From: Piscicola geometra
Taxonomy: Eukaryota; Annelida; Clitellata; Hirudinida; Piscicolidae
Direction of reading: 5' to 3'
Length of the DNA stretch: 64,000 nucleotides
Assembly: GCA_943735955.1 (NCBI GenBank)
Contig: OX030965.1
Span: 940,201 to 1,004,200, forward strand
This document shows, in pieces, positions 1 to 51,301 of this stretch. Below the pieces are notes generated by a model. That model saw only the letters and a program-made list of their open reading frames with translations, made no database searches and was not told the DNA's origin. Both the position numbers and the translations under genes were made by a program. How positions within the stretch are numbered: position 1 is the first letter of the stretch; each line of letters begins with the position of its first letter.

Positions 1-612
1 AAGTCCAAGGTTATGGTGAATAGCACGACAAACAACTCAACTGAAAAATGATGAATGGTGAAAGCTAGAAGAAGTGTCACTGTTCAAGTACCTAGGAGAA
101 CCCTGAATGAAGGATGGAACAAGCACCAAAGAGATAAAAACCAGAATCTCAATAGCAACTGTAGCAATAGCCAGACTTAATCAGTTGTGGCTAAGTAATT
201 TTATCAGCTTCTCTGTCAGATGCAGACTCTATAAGTCACTGGTGCTCAGTATCCTACTTTACGGATGTGAGACCTGGACTCTTAACGCGGAAACAGAACG
301 CAATATACAGGTCTTTGAATCTAAATGTCTCTTAAAACTCCACGACATCTCTGACTTGGAGCACAGAACCAACAACTACTTCCATCAGATTACAACAGCA
401 CTGGTTGGACAAGAACCTCTTTTAGCAACTGTCGAACGTCGAAAGTTGACTTGGTTTGGCGACATCCTCAGACACGATTCACGGTGCTACAGGGCGTCAG
501 ATAAAAAGCTGGATGAACAACGAGAAAAGTCTTCTCAACGCTGCTAACAACAGAACAGAATGGCGGACTGTAGCTGCCTCTTCTTCCTTTTTTGCCTCAA
601 CGACAAACTCAG
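1..612 (+). pseudogene. LINE reverse transcriptase C-terminal remnant
   Basis: Degenerate 3' part of a non-LTR retrotransposon ORF2. In the frame of base 107 the translation contains LYKSLVLSILLYGCETWTL, the segment that follows the RT thumb in many animal LINEs, and later RRKLTWFGDILRHD. After a frame change near 490 it ends with NNRTEWRTVAASSS, the usual C-terminal end of this LINE group. A TGA interrupts the frame just before MKDGTSTKE (about 104-106), and frameshifts follow, so it is dead. Its upstream half lies outside the window. It sits just past the 3' end of gene A on the opposite strand. Confidence 0.8.
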
Positions 613-804
613 TAACGTATATGATGGTGATAGCGTGAGTTGCTGTTTTAATCAATTACTCAATATTATAAACCTGATTTTGTATACCTGAATAAATAAT
701 TGATTTTTCATAACATATTTGTGAGAAAAAATATTTTTTTGTATTTTAAACATAAAACATTCTAAAAATTATGTATAATTTTAATTAATTTTTTTACATT
801 CTAT

Positions 805-810
805 TTTATT
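805..810 (-). promoter_or_regulatory. Polyadenylation signal AATAAA of gene A
   Basis: AATAAA on the minus strand, 88 nt downstream of the gene A stop codon (898-900), in AT-rich sequence. It is the first canonical hexamer after the stop. The interval 613-897 otherwise holds no gene and is best read as gene A 3' UTR and flank. Confidence 0.5.
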
Positions 811-897
811 TAAATTGTTATATATCTCTAACTACTCAATCTTTAATTTAGTTCGGGTACCCAACCTGTCCCCTGGCACTCGGGTACCATTGTCTCG

Positions 898-40633
<39,736 letters not shown>

Positions 40634-41489
40634 CTGTGGAGTTTTGCATTTGGTGATGACACAGCGAAATTTATGACCCACTGTTTTTCTCAATAACTTT
40701 TTTGAAGTTCTAAAGTACTAAATAAAAATGGAAATAAGGAAAAAAATGATCAAAACTATTTAAGAATTTGAAAAAAAACTATTTAAGAAGAATAAATAAT
40801 AAAAAAATAAAGAATCTTTATACCAGGTTTTTAAGATAGAGATGGCAAACTCGCTCATATATGTCTGACAAAGGAATTTTTGCTTGTACTGAAGACTTTC
40901 GTTTGGAAGAAGTCAAACTTTTCTATAAAAGAAAGTATTCATTTACAATGCCATCATTAGAGTAATAAATCATTGTAAAAGTATTATTAATTTTTAAAAA
41001 ATACATATCTTGAAGTATATGCAAATTTCAATTGATAAAAAATGTAAAACCTTGTTTGATTTCTTTTTAAGTTCATTTTCAATTTTAAAATTCTTTTTAT
41101 CAGTTTCATCTGCTCTTGGAGAAGGCATAGTTTTATTTTTTGTTTCTTCATCAACTTTGCTAGAGTCAATATTTTTAATTGACTTTTCTTCCTCTTTTGC
41201 TACTTTATTGTCCATTTTTTGAATCTAACATTTGAAGATCAGAAAAAAGTTAGATTAGTTAATTTTAACAATTTTTTACAATTTTTCAAATGCTTTTAAA
41301 TCTAGCGTATTTTTATACCAAAGATACGTAATATTAATCAAGAATTAATTTAGTTTAGTTTGAGGAGCTAAAAACCACGCAGATCTTTCAACTTCTATAA
41401 TGGTTATTTATAAATATATAAAAAAAATTAAAAATAATAAAATTTGTAGAAAAAATTCAAAAAACATCACAATGCCCTAATTTCATGAG
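40634..41489. other. AT-rich sequence upstream of gene A exons, no gene supported
   Basis: 856 bp with no recognised coding or repeat content. A 73-codon Lys/Glu-rich frame lies on the minus strand at 40994-41215 (starts MDNKVAKEEEKSIKNIDSSK). It has no supported splice link to gene A and its composition could be chance in AT-rich DNA. Confidence 0.4.
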
Positions 41490-42568
41490 CGGCGATCCTG
41501 GGGGGGTTCTGGGGTCCGACTCTTCCACTTTTTTTGTACTGAAGGGGTCCTCCTTAATGTGGACCCCCATCCACTTTTTTCAATAAAAAACTGAACTGTG
41601 AATTTTCCATTTTATTATTTTGACAGATTTTTTAACATTCCATTGTGAGAAAATCTATTTTAAAATTTCTAAGGCTTGATATTTCTTACTGGTCATATGC
41701 TTTATAAGCAACTAACATACCAATTACAAAAATGTTGAAGACCAATATTGATTCTGATTGGATGAATAAATAGAATGTTACTGTTTACAATCGAAGTTAC
41801 CGCAAATTATGGATGACTGATTAGATAATTGATTTCACCTCGTTATTGTATCATAAATTATACGCAGTATGCAAACAAAAGAACAAGCATAAATTTCAAG
41901 ATGGGAAAGATGTACTTCAAGTAAGAGCCATCTCCCTGAAACAGAGACTTTGCTCATCAGCTCAGTAGAGGAGGCATGGAAGTTATGAAACTGCCGTCTT
42001 GTGGGACTTGTTGCCCCTGTGTACAAGTAAGTGATCTGCAGATTTGTGCACCCGAACTGGACCTTCCCTCCATGCGCCCCTTCACCTCCAAAAGTGTATT
42101 GTTTTTTTGTATACTCCCATAAGAGCCCAGTGATCCGAATTCGGACATGAAAATTAAAATTCTATAATTAATTAAGTAACCAAATATAAGTTTGAAGAAA
42201 AATTTAACTTTCTTTTAAAGTTTTTAGCGATTTGAGAAAAAAATTAAGTTTTGCACTGCGTGCTATAGATTCAATTAATGTTATTATTATGTTTTTTCAT
42301 TCATTTACTTTTTTTTCCAATGATTTTATGAACGACTAAAAAAAGTTTCCACAAATCCTTTTATTATTTTGAAAAATCTATTTATCAGTTCTTTTTCTAA
42401 AAAAATAAATTTGCATAACATTAAAATAACTATTTAAAAAATGTGCGCAGATTTGTATCCATATGCCTATGTTCTAATAAAATAGTGAAATTCCTTTCAA
42501 TGGTGTCGAATGTAACAATATATGAATAATAATTAAATGTCCGGACAATCTGTTTTTACAGTCATCAT

Positions 42569-43389
42569 CAGTGTTATTTTCGTAACAAAAACGAAAACGA
42601 AAACGACAATTCTGAATAATCGTTCCACGAAAACGAAAATAAAAACTAAATTTATTTTCAAAACGAAAACGAAAATAAAAACTATAATTATTTCCAAAAC
42701 GAAACTGAAATAAAAACTATAATTATTTTCAAAACGAAAATTAAATAAATTTCAAAGTATGCCATAATATGTAAATGTATAATTTATATAAAAAATATAT
42801 GTCTATGTTATGAACATTATCTTTTGGCTTTATGAAAGTAGCGCCCATGATATAGTATACTACTTGTTGTTTGTAGGATATCTATGGTAGCGCCATTTAT
42901 AAAACGTTATTTTTTACCGCTTCGCTTTGTCAATTAAATTATCTCTTATTTTAATCGTAAATTTGTTATTATATTTCAAATTTGTTATTACTCAATAATT
43001 TACGTACTCAATTCTTATAATATTTCAATTGACCGTTAATTTTTAAAACTCATTTGTTGTTAATATACAGTTCTATTTTACTGTTTCACTTTATGATCAA
43101 TTAATTTTTTTAGATATAAAAAAATAGTTTTCAAAGTTGTAAATTAATATATTTCCAAAACTAAAATAAAAATAAAAACTTTAATTATTTTCAAAACTTA
43201 AACGAAAATAAAAACTTTAATTATTTTCAAAACTTAAACGAAAATAAAAACTTTAATTATTTTCAAAACGAAAACGAAATAAAAACTTTAATTATTTTCA
43301 AAACGAAAACGAAAATAAAAACTATAATTAATTCCAAAACGAAACTGAAATAAAAACTATAATTATTTTATGAAACGAAAATAACACTG
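42569..43389. mobile_element. hAT-like MITE with perfect 8-bp target duplication
   Basis: 821-bp element with inverted ends CAGTGTTATTTTCGTAAC (left) and CAGTGTTATTTTCGTTTC (right, reverse strand), flanked by GTCATCAT on both sides (42561-42568, 43390-43397). The arms are packed with AAAACGAAAATAAAAACT repeats, so it is close to palindromic. No coding capacity. A second copy is at 59901-60562. Confidence 0.9.
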
Positions 43390-43575
43390 GTCATCATATT
43401 ATAGAATTATATATAAATGTCAAGTCACTAAAAATTAGAATATCAATATAACATGAATATATAGCATAACTAACTAGGTAGACCAGGCATAAATCTGTAT
43501 TTCTTTTGTTGATGAAACTCTAACGATAAATAAACATTTTATTGGGTTAGCCAGTCAAAAAGACAGATAAATATA

Positions 43576-43983
43576 CACGCTGGGTCAAAAAAAACATACC
43601 GCTATATATTTGTATATAACTTTGGCAAATGTAAAGCGGTTTTCAACTTTTTCACAGTTTGACTTAGAAATGAATAAGGAACAAGATTTGAGAAAAATTT
43701 ATTTTGACCCTTTTAATCTGTAATACATTCACCTTGTGAAGTTGAAAAAAATGTGAAAATATCGAAATATGTTTGTGTTTTATAATACAGTTTTCGCTAT
43801 TTTCACACTTGTTCTAGTTTCACTAGGTGAAAAGAATGCACATTAAAAGAATCTAAATAAATGTTATAACATCTTGTTTTCCATTCATTTCTGAGTCAAA
43901 TAGTTTAAAAAAATTTCAAATAGATTTAAATTTGCCAAATTTATAAACAAATGTACATTGGGAAATTTTTTTGGCCCACTGTG
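43576..43983. mobile_element. Mariner-like MITE, 408 bp
   Basis: Inverted ends CACGCTGGGTCAAAAAAAAC and, on the other strand, CACAGTGGGCCAAAAAAATT, flanked by TA on each side (43574-43575, 43984-43985), the target of Tc1/mariner elements. Long internal arms are inverted. Related to 9354-10417. It truncates the 3' end of the hAT transposase gene: the transposase reading frame runs on through it. Confidence 0.75.
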
Positions 43984-46448
43984 TATATTCAGATAACAAA
44001 GAATACCTTCTCTGTCTGTTCTCCTATCTTCTCCCCACAGCTCGCTAACTCCAATTTCCAAAAGACCCCTTCGAATGTCTGACCGACTAGCAAATTCTTC
44101 TGCTAGCTTTTTTAAATCCAGACTGTCAAGTATATCCTGAGGTGCATGACAAACGGCCAGTGAATTCAAGCGAGGCTGTGTCATAGGTGCACGCAACCAA
44201 GTCTTAAGACGCCGCAAAGCAGTAAAAGATATTTCTGCAGAACAGGACGTTGTTGGACAAACAAGCATCAACCTGATCAATCTTTCAACCTGAGGAAAGA
44301 GATGTCTGACTTCCGGAATCATAGTTTGCATTATTTGTTGCACTTGTGATAAAGTTCTGTATTTATTCTGGTCTTTAAACATAGCTAACTGTGAACAAAG
44401 ACTATTTGCATTTAACTCACGATACTGCTTGCAAATATCCTGGTTGACTTCACCAGTTAGCAACATTTTCTCCAGCTGCAAGTATAAACTCAAACCAGGA
44501 GAATCTCGATTAAACCTTTCTGTGAGTTGCATGATTGCAATGTCTATGACAGCGTAATATGCTGCTCGATAATGCTCTTCGGGTGTTGTTGCTACATAAG
44601 CTGGGCTAACCCCACAATACTTTTGGGGCGGCTTTCGCACCCGAGGTACAGCAATCGGCTCGAGATCATATGCTAAAACCATTCTGTTGACATCTCTGAA
44701 AATGGCGTTAACCTGTTCATCTGCTCGTAGGCGACGCAGTTCTTGCACAACTGAATCAGTCGCTACAACCATTCCACTGACCGTGGCACTTGCTGACTGC
44801 AATGACTTGTTTAACTGTTCCAGAAGTGAAAACACTAAAACAACTACCTTGAGGACCAGTGCAGTAGTGCCCTGTTGAAAGTGATAAAAAAGGCCTCTAG
44901 CCTTTACAGCTGTTTCATCAGCAGTACCATTAGAAGCTAATGATTCCAAGCTAACAAGTATTATTTCATAATTTTCAAGTACAGAAGACACTGCAGATAC
45001 TCTGGTCAGCCATCTTGTAGGACAAAGAGGTTTTATACTATACTTCTTATTCAGTGGCTCATCAGGCAAGTCAATTATAAGAAACACTAAAGCATCACTA
45101 AATTTCTTCTTGAACTTCCCTGAACGATTGTACAAGGCACCTAACTCTTGGGCAAACTGAAGTGAATTGCTCACAAAGGGATTTGCGGCAGCTGTATGCT
45201 GGGCAACAAGATTTGCACAGTGTGCAGAACAGTGGAAAAACAATACAAGTGGATGCTCACTGCTGATAATAGCCTGACAACCGTTATATCGGCCGCTCAT
45301 GTTAGCAGCGCCGTCATAAGTCTGTGCTCTGAGGTTTTCTATAGGTAGCATAATTCTGATCAGAACAACTTTTACTATAACAGATAATTTTTTCCGATCG
45401 TGTCTGGTGGGCTGAATAAACCAATAAACTGTTCATTAACATTTAGAGCTTCATCAACAAAACGAATGCATATCGATTCCTGCTCTAACCTATTGCAGTC
45501 TTGTGTGCCGTCAACCACAACACCAAACTGGCATGATTCGGCATTAACAGTGCACACTGTTTCTAACGATAGAATGAGCTAAAAGCATCAGCATTTCTTT
45601 TTGACAGTCATGCGATATGAAACTTGTAGTTTGATTTAACCACAACTTTAGTTTATTATGTCTTTCAGCTAGCAAAGCCAGTAATTGAATATAATTGCCA
45701 TTCTTTTCAATATGCCCTCGAAATGGTAAAGCCTGGCGTGCAAGAAAGCGTATAACGGAAAAAAGCTGCAAAAGACAACTACGATTACCTGCTTGCTCAG
45801 TGAGCTTTTGCTTGGAAAGCTGTGCACAAATAGACGGTTTCTTCATTTGTTGAAGTTGGAATACAGCGTGAGAGTGGCATGCTGATTTTTCATGCTTTTC
45901 AAATTTTTCAATTGCTTTTTTCCAGTTAACAAAACCATTGTCTATGAAGGCGTCTTCATTTTGTGTGGTTAATGATAATAAAGACAGGCTTTTAGCTTAT
46001 GAACAATGGAAGCATAAAACTTTGTTTATCTCGGTTACATGGAGCCAATGAAAGCGCTTAAACCATGCCGATTGAAATGTGAGAATTTTCTTTCTCTTTC
46101 CAACAAGTATTTCCTGTTTTAAAAGATGCATTACAGATAATGGCTAATTAGGAGCATCAAAGACAGTATTTTCTTGAATATTTTTAGATGACTGTGTGTT
46201 GACTGCTGTAGTTGGACATTCAACTTTTTCTGAAGTACTTCTGCTACTTTGATAATTAGATGTTTCTGTTGATTTACCCTGTATTCAAACATTAGTAAAT
46301 ATTAAAAAAATTTAAAAAAAGTTTTTTATAGTTATTTCTTACTTACAAAGCTTGAAAACTGATGAACTGAAAGTGTAACCTCGTGTTCGAGTTCAAAGGA
46401 ATCAGTGCATAAACACCTTTTTTTAGTTTTAGTAAGATATTTATCCAT
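43984..46448 (-). pseudogene. hAT transposase pseudogene, ZMYM1-like, two exons
   Basis: Exon 1 (46347-46448) encodes 34 residues from MDKYLTKTKKR and ends in a perfect GTAAGT donor. Exon 2 starts at 46278 after tgaatacag. It holds a TTF-type zinc finger (WFKRFHWLHVTE, CFHC, later HEKSACHSH), a DUF4371-like domain (FGVVVDGTQDCNRLEQES, then AQTYDGAANMSGRYNG) and a hAT C-terminal dimerisation region (SCSAEISFTALRRLKTWLRA). It is dead: an in-frame TAG before PLSVMHLL, a TAA after CFHC, and two compensating frameshifts around 45545 and 45360. The last exon is cut by the MITE at 43983. Established knowledge: hAT transposases cut and paste with 8-bp target duplications. Confidence 0.85.
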
Positions 46449-47448
46449 GATAAAACAGATAAAACAGTATAAACGAAATTTTAGAAACAATTTAAATCCG
46501 TCTGCTTGCAAAAAGTGAACCGGTCTTTTCGGAAAAGCATCCCTACTTTAATAAAATGTTTTAATCTTTGGAAGTAGTTTGTTCTATTTTTAGATTTAGA
46601 AAGTAGTGCATGCTCTAAACTATTTGTAGCAATCAGCTTAGCTTGAAAGTCTCAAGATAGGATAAATCATATATGTAGAATACATGTATTATATTGGATG
46701 AATATTGTGGAGCGTCTTTTTTTGCTTCGCGATTCGCAATTATCGAATTAATATTTTTTTCTTTTTTTAAAATTTTTATTATGCTTATTTGAGACAGCTC
46801 ATAGAGCTTTGTTCCTTAATAAATTTTTTTATATGTTTGAAGCCTTTTGAAAATCATCTAAAAAATTGAAAGGGCCGATATTAAGGTGGACCTCAGAATT
46901 CCCCAAGATCGTCACCCATGCAAAAAAAGTAATATAATATGAATGATTTTATTATAAAAGTGTAAATCTGCCTGCTTGCAAAAAATGAACCGATATTTTC
47001 TGAAAAGCGTCGTTGAATGTCTGCTTGCGAAAATTGAAAAATCAGAAAATTATGTTTATAAAATATAATATCTTAATTCATAACCATAAATACAAAAAAA
47101 TAGGTGAAAGAGTATTTGAGTAAGCAAATCATAATTTAGCTGCAGGCAGCTATCATAACTACGCCTACACAAAATAAATTACTGAAGAAAATTCTGTTTT
47201 ATGCTATGGTTGACGATCATGCTTGTATTAAAATATGAGTTGAGAAATTATTTCATTTGAAAAATTGAGAGTTAAGGTGGACCCCAGGACCCCAATAGCA
47301 TCGCTGCCCATACACACTCACAATTTATTACTGCATTAAACAATTTTATTCCATGGTTGACGATTATGCTCATATCAAAATAGATATAGAAAAAAATTGT
47401 TTAAAAAAGTGGGGGGGTCTTTACCCCAGGACCCCCCCAGGATCGCCA

Positions 47449-47743
47449 CCCATGGTTGAAGTAGATAAGTATTTTGGGCAGAAAAATCAGATAATACAGT
47501 TAAAATTATTTATTCTTTTCAAAATTGTTGTTGATTAATTTTTTTCAATGAAAAATTTATTTTAAAAAAATGCAAATTATGAATTCCTGTTAGTCAAAAA
47601 GCTCATTCATTGAAATTAATTCTCATTAATATAAATGTTTCAGGCGTTTTTGAATTCAGGCGTTAAAAACATTTTCGGTTGTGATGTTTGGGCGCTGTGA
47701 GGGTGAGCAAGCTTCGTCTTTATTGAAAATTGAGCGTTGTGAA
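47449..47743. other. AT-rich gap, no gene seen
   Basis: About 295 bp between the hAT element and the 13-bp array. It contains only short open frames. Confidence 0.4.
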
Positions 47744-48554
47744 GCGACCCCCACCACAACACTACACCATCCCACCACACCATCCCACCACACCATCCCA
47801 CCACACCATCCCACCACACCATCCCACCACACCATCCCACCACACCATCCCACCACACCATCCCACAACACCATCCCACCACACCATCCCACCACACCAT
47901 CCCACCACACCATCCCACTACACCATCCCACCACACCATCCCACCACACCATCCCACCACACTATCCCACCACACCATCCCACCACATCATCCCACCACA
48001 CCATCCCACCACACCATCCCACCACACCATCTCACCACACCATCCCACCACACCATCCCACCACACCATCCCACCACACTATCCCACTACACCATCCCAC
48101 CACACCATCCCACCACACCATCCCACCACACCATCCCACCACACCATCCCACCACAACATCCCACCACACCATCCCACCACACCATCCCACCACACCATC
48201 CCACCACACTATCCCACCACACCATCCCACCACACCATCCCACCACACCATCCCACCACACCATCCCACCACACCATCCCACCACACCATCCCACCACAC
48301 CATCCCACTACACCATCCCACCACACCATCCCACCACACCATCCCACCACACCATCCCACCACACCATCCCACCACACCATCCCACCACAACATCCCACC
48401 ACACCATCCCACCACACCATCCCACCACACCATCCCACCACACCATCCCACCACACCATCCCACCACACCATCTCACTACACCATCCCACCACACCACTA
48501 CACCATCCCACCACACCACACCACCACACCATCCCACCACACCATCCCACCACC
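47744..48554. repeat. 13-bp minisatellite outside the two genes
   Basis: About 62 copies of CCATCCCACCACA, with CACTA, CAACA and CATCTC variants; the last copies are shortened. It lies between transposon fragments rather than in a recognised intron. Both strands show long 13-residue periodic frames, which are artefacts. Confidence 0.95.
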
Positions 48555-48555
48555 G

Positions 48556-48905
48556 AAATTAAGCTGAATTTGAAATAAGATTTTCAGCCGAAACATAACC
48601 GAAATTTTTCCAAACTTTCATTAAAAACAAAAAAATAGTATTTAACTATGATAATGTCAGTTTAATAAGTAAATTCAAACAAGCGTATGTTTTAAGCAAA
48701 AAATAAAAGTTTTTCAACACAAAATGGTCTACATGAGTTCATAAAAAGCAAAAAATAGTCTTGAACGATGACAATTTCTGTTTAATGATTAATTCCAAAC
48801 AACTGAAAATTGTAAGCTAGAAATAACAGTTTTTCAACATTTTCACCAAGAAGGTTGCTGCGACGATCTGCGTAGATTTTCCCTGTATAACTAAATAGTT
48901 GCTCG
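48556..48905 (-). pseudogene. hAT transposase 3' remnant
   Basis: Minus-strand sequence reads VASEQLFSYTGKIYADRRSN then LLGENVEKLLFLAYN, the hAT dimerisation motif (ASE..FS..G.I...RR..L...NVE.L.FL). Several stops follow. The outer part has CCGAAA motifs (GCCGAAACATAACCGAAATT) like those near 51206-51285, so these may be the two arms of one element. The hAT copy at 48914 inserted inside the codons for the SEQLFS motif. Confidence 0.75.
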
Positions 48906-48913
48906 CTAGCCAC

Positions 48914-50600
48914 TAAAGTCGGACATTGACGATTTTTCATTCCCGGTCCCGTCCCGTTCCCGATGGGTCATCAGAATTTTGATGCGAGTCCCATCCCGTT
49001 CCCGCAACTCAATTCTCGGTCCCGACCCGTTTCCGAAACTTTTAACGCGATTCCGACCCATTCCCGAAAAATAAAAATTGTTTTTTTTCCTTTTCGCTGC
49101 CGTGTTCACCGGTCCCAAACTTTCTAGTCCTAAAATTTCTTAAAATTTATTATTAGAAAGTCAGAAAATATTTCTTTTAACAAATTTTAAAATAAGATTC
49201 ATTGTTTTAAGTAATTCAATCAAGTCTTTATTGATTTTCACACATGTTTAAGCGTCAAGAGTTTTAGCTTTCAAATTTAGATCTTGGTTTTGAGGTTAAA
49301 CGACCACATGTTGAAAAATTCCGTTTACAGGGAGTAGAACTTGCAGGTATATTAAACAAAATTTTGGCTACTTCTTGTAATATTGGAAAATTGTTCATTT
49401 TACTCCAATAAACTAAAAAATCTTTATAATCTTCAATTTTGGTGGAACGTTATGGTGAATATTCATCCTTTTCAGAATTTTCTTCTTCTTTCATTATTAT
49501 TAATTCCTCAATAATGTTAAAAATATGTTTTTTCGCAATTTTTTTATTCTCGAAAACTGCACATATAAAATCATTCTTATAAGTTGATAGTATAAAAATT
49601 TTCTTACACTTTTTACTTTATAAAAATAGGTCTAAATAACCATCATTTTGTGGTTTTGAAGCCCGTCCGGGTTTACGCCACGTTAATAACACTCGTCGTT
49701 GTATTGTATTGTATCATTTGTTTTTTTTCTCAACGGCACTGCAGCTTGGTTTGGCTGTACGAAACGGAATTAAATTTTCTCCAATTAATGTTTTGGTATT
49801 TATTTCTTTATTTATCTCAAACTCTTTTACTATTATTCTTTTATACTGGAGGAGGAGGATCGGAGGGTAGAAGAAGTGGTGCTGAGAAATGTGGGAGCGA
49901 TCTGGAGACAGAGGGAGAGAAAAGAAAAGGGAAGATGAAGAAAAAGATATGAAGTGTCAAGACAAAGGCACTATAAAGACTAAAGACTGAGAGATGCAAC
50001 CGACACGCTGCCATATGTATAAGATCAATGGGCATCTTTTCTTTTTTCGAAATAATCAACTGAGCAATCCATTGGAAAATAAAAAATCAAATTCAAAGTG
50101 TTAATTTATAAAATAAAAATAATATATAAAAAATATAATAAAATGACAATAATATAACTGACGAGTTTGATTTCATCTGACAAGTTTTCATCATCACCCA
50201 TTTTTTCTAATCTCCCTTATATTTTGACTCGCCACAACAACTTCAAAAGTATTGTTGGAGATTCTGACATTGACAACGCAATGGTGGCTTCGTTAAACAT
50301 TTCCATTGCATTTAATACTTATTTTAAGTACGGAGTATCGATGAAGTAGAGATTTACATACTTGGGAGTTTGCTGAAGTATAACTGTTAAAGAATTCATT
50401 CTCAATAACTTTTATTACCGATTTTTTCGTTCCCGATTTGAAAGTTAATTCCCGTTTCCGTTTTTTTCCGTTCCCGATTTGAATGTTGATTCCCGTTCCC
50501 GTCCCGAAAAACTATTCCCGGTTTCCGACTTTTGCCGTCCCGAAATTAATTTTCATTCCCGTTCTGGCGAGAGTCCCGCAGGTACCTGGTCTGACCTCTA
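48914..50600. mobile_element. Second copy of the TTCCCG hAT element, 1687 bp
   Basis: Left end TAAAGTCGGACATTGACG and right end GGTCTGACCTCTA correspond to those of the 690-bp element at 8639. Flanks CTAGCCAC (48906-48913) and CTAGCCCC (50601-50608) are a target duplication with one mismatch. It keeps a degenerate dimerisation-domain relic on the minus strand (about 49190-49370), matching that of the first copy. The middle (about 49630-50380) holds a separate purine-rich insertion, with GAAGCCCGTCCGGG near its start and no usable ORF. Confidence 0.8.
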
Positions 50601-50614
50601 CTAGCCCCCATAGG

Positions 50615-50719
50615 CAGCGATCCTGGGGGGGTTCTGGGGTCCAGACCCCCTTCTTCCACTTTTTGGTAGTGAGAGGTCCATCTTAATGGTAGTCACCCCA
50701 GGACCCCCCAGGATCACCG
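50615..50719. mobile_element. 105-bp MITE with hAT-like CAGCGATCCTGGGG ends
   Basis: Begins CAGCGATCCTGGGGGGGTTC and ends with the inverted form (CCCAGGACCCCCCAGGATCA). These are the ends of the 6-kb element at 41490-47448, so it is a minimal non-autonomous relative. It sits 14 bp from the previous element. Flanks share only CCAT, so the target duplication is unclear. Confidence 0.65.
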
Positions 50720-50994
50720 GCCATTCTGGGTAGGACCTCCCAAGATTTGCAGCATTGCAGATTTGATTGATTGATTGATTGCTCCTAGGTTCTTTAAGAT
50801 ACGTCTGCATTTGGCATTTGTTTTCAAGCGTCTTCTTGGCAGCATCATCATTGTTTTGACATTAGTATAAAATAGTATTAAATTAAAAAAATATATATAT
50901 ATATATAATAAATTTTGTTAGAATTTTTATATAAAAAGTAATCAACATTTTAAAGAAAAAAAAGAATCCATAAATGATAAAAATCCAAATCTCA

Positions 50995-51180
50995 CACATC
51001 CTTTTTGAGCCAGTTACTCAAGCAAAAAAGTGTTTAAACATTAGTTGGATCTAAAGAGACTTTTTTCTTGCTAACTATGTGTCCTGACAAGCTGAATAGA
51101 CGTTCACATGGAGCTGTACTTGCAGAAGATGACAAGTACTTTCTTGTCAGTTTCGCAAGAGCCGGATATGCTCGTTCCTA
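50995..51180 (-). pseudogene. hAT transposase dimerisation-domain fragment
   Basis: Minus-strand translation YPALAKLTRKYLSSSASTAP then [20 protein letters not shown], a stop, and LFCLSNWLKK. This is the ZBED-like hAT C-terminus (PCERLFS.SG.I). It is about 90 percent alike by eye to 61760-61945. Confidence 0.8.
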
Positions 51181-51301
51181 TTGTTGCTCAGATTCTTTTC
51201 TATAACTTTTAATGTTTCAATTTCGGCTTAATTTGGTTTCGGCTGAATTAAAAATATCTGTTTCGGTCGGTCTCTAGAAAGGATAGTAAAGATTTTAATT
51301 T

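Larger units (their letters stand above)
41490..47448 (-). mobile_element. hAT-type DNA transposon, about 6 kb, with nested insertions
   Basis: Left end CGGCGATCCTGGGGGGGTTC and right end (reverse strand) TGGCGATCCTGGGGGGGTCC are inverted copies, about 26 bp in similar alignment. A short element with the same ends begins CAGCGATCC at 50615, which suggests the true terminus is CAG. Flanks share CATG but no clean 8-bp duplication is left. Inside, on the minus strand, is a broken ZMYM1-like transposase; two MITEs have inserted next to it. The right-end region is repeated: CTGCTTGCAAAAA and GGTGGACC motifs recur near 46500/46884, 46970/47275 and 47411, as if the subterminal part was triplicated. 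Confidence 0.65.

Noticed and set aside
40994..41215. Lys/Glu-rich 73-codon ORF as a first exon of gene A
   Set aside because: No donor giving the right phase into 40633 could be supported, and composition suits AT-rich noise.
50167..50349. 60-codon plus-strand ORF
   Set aside because: It lies inside the hAT element copy 48914-50600, matches nothing recognised and has no splice context.
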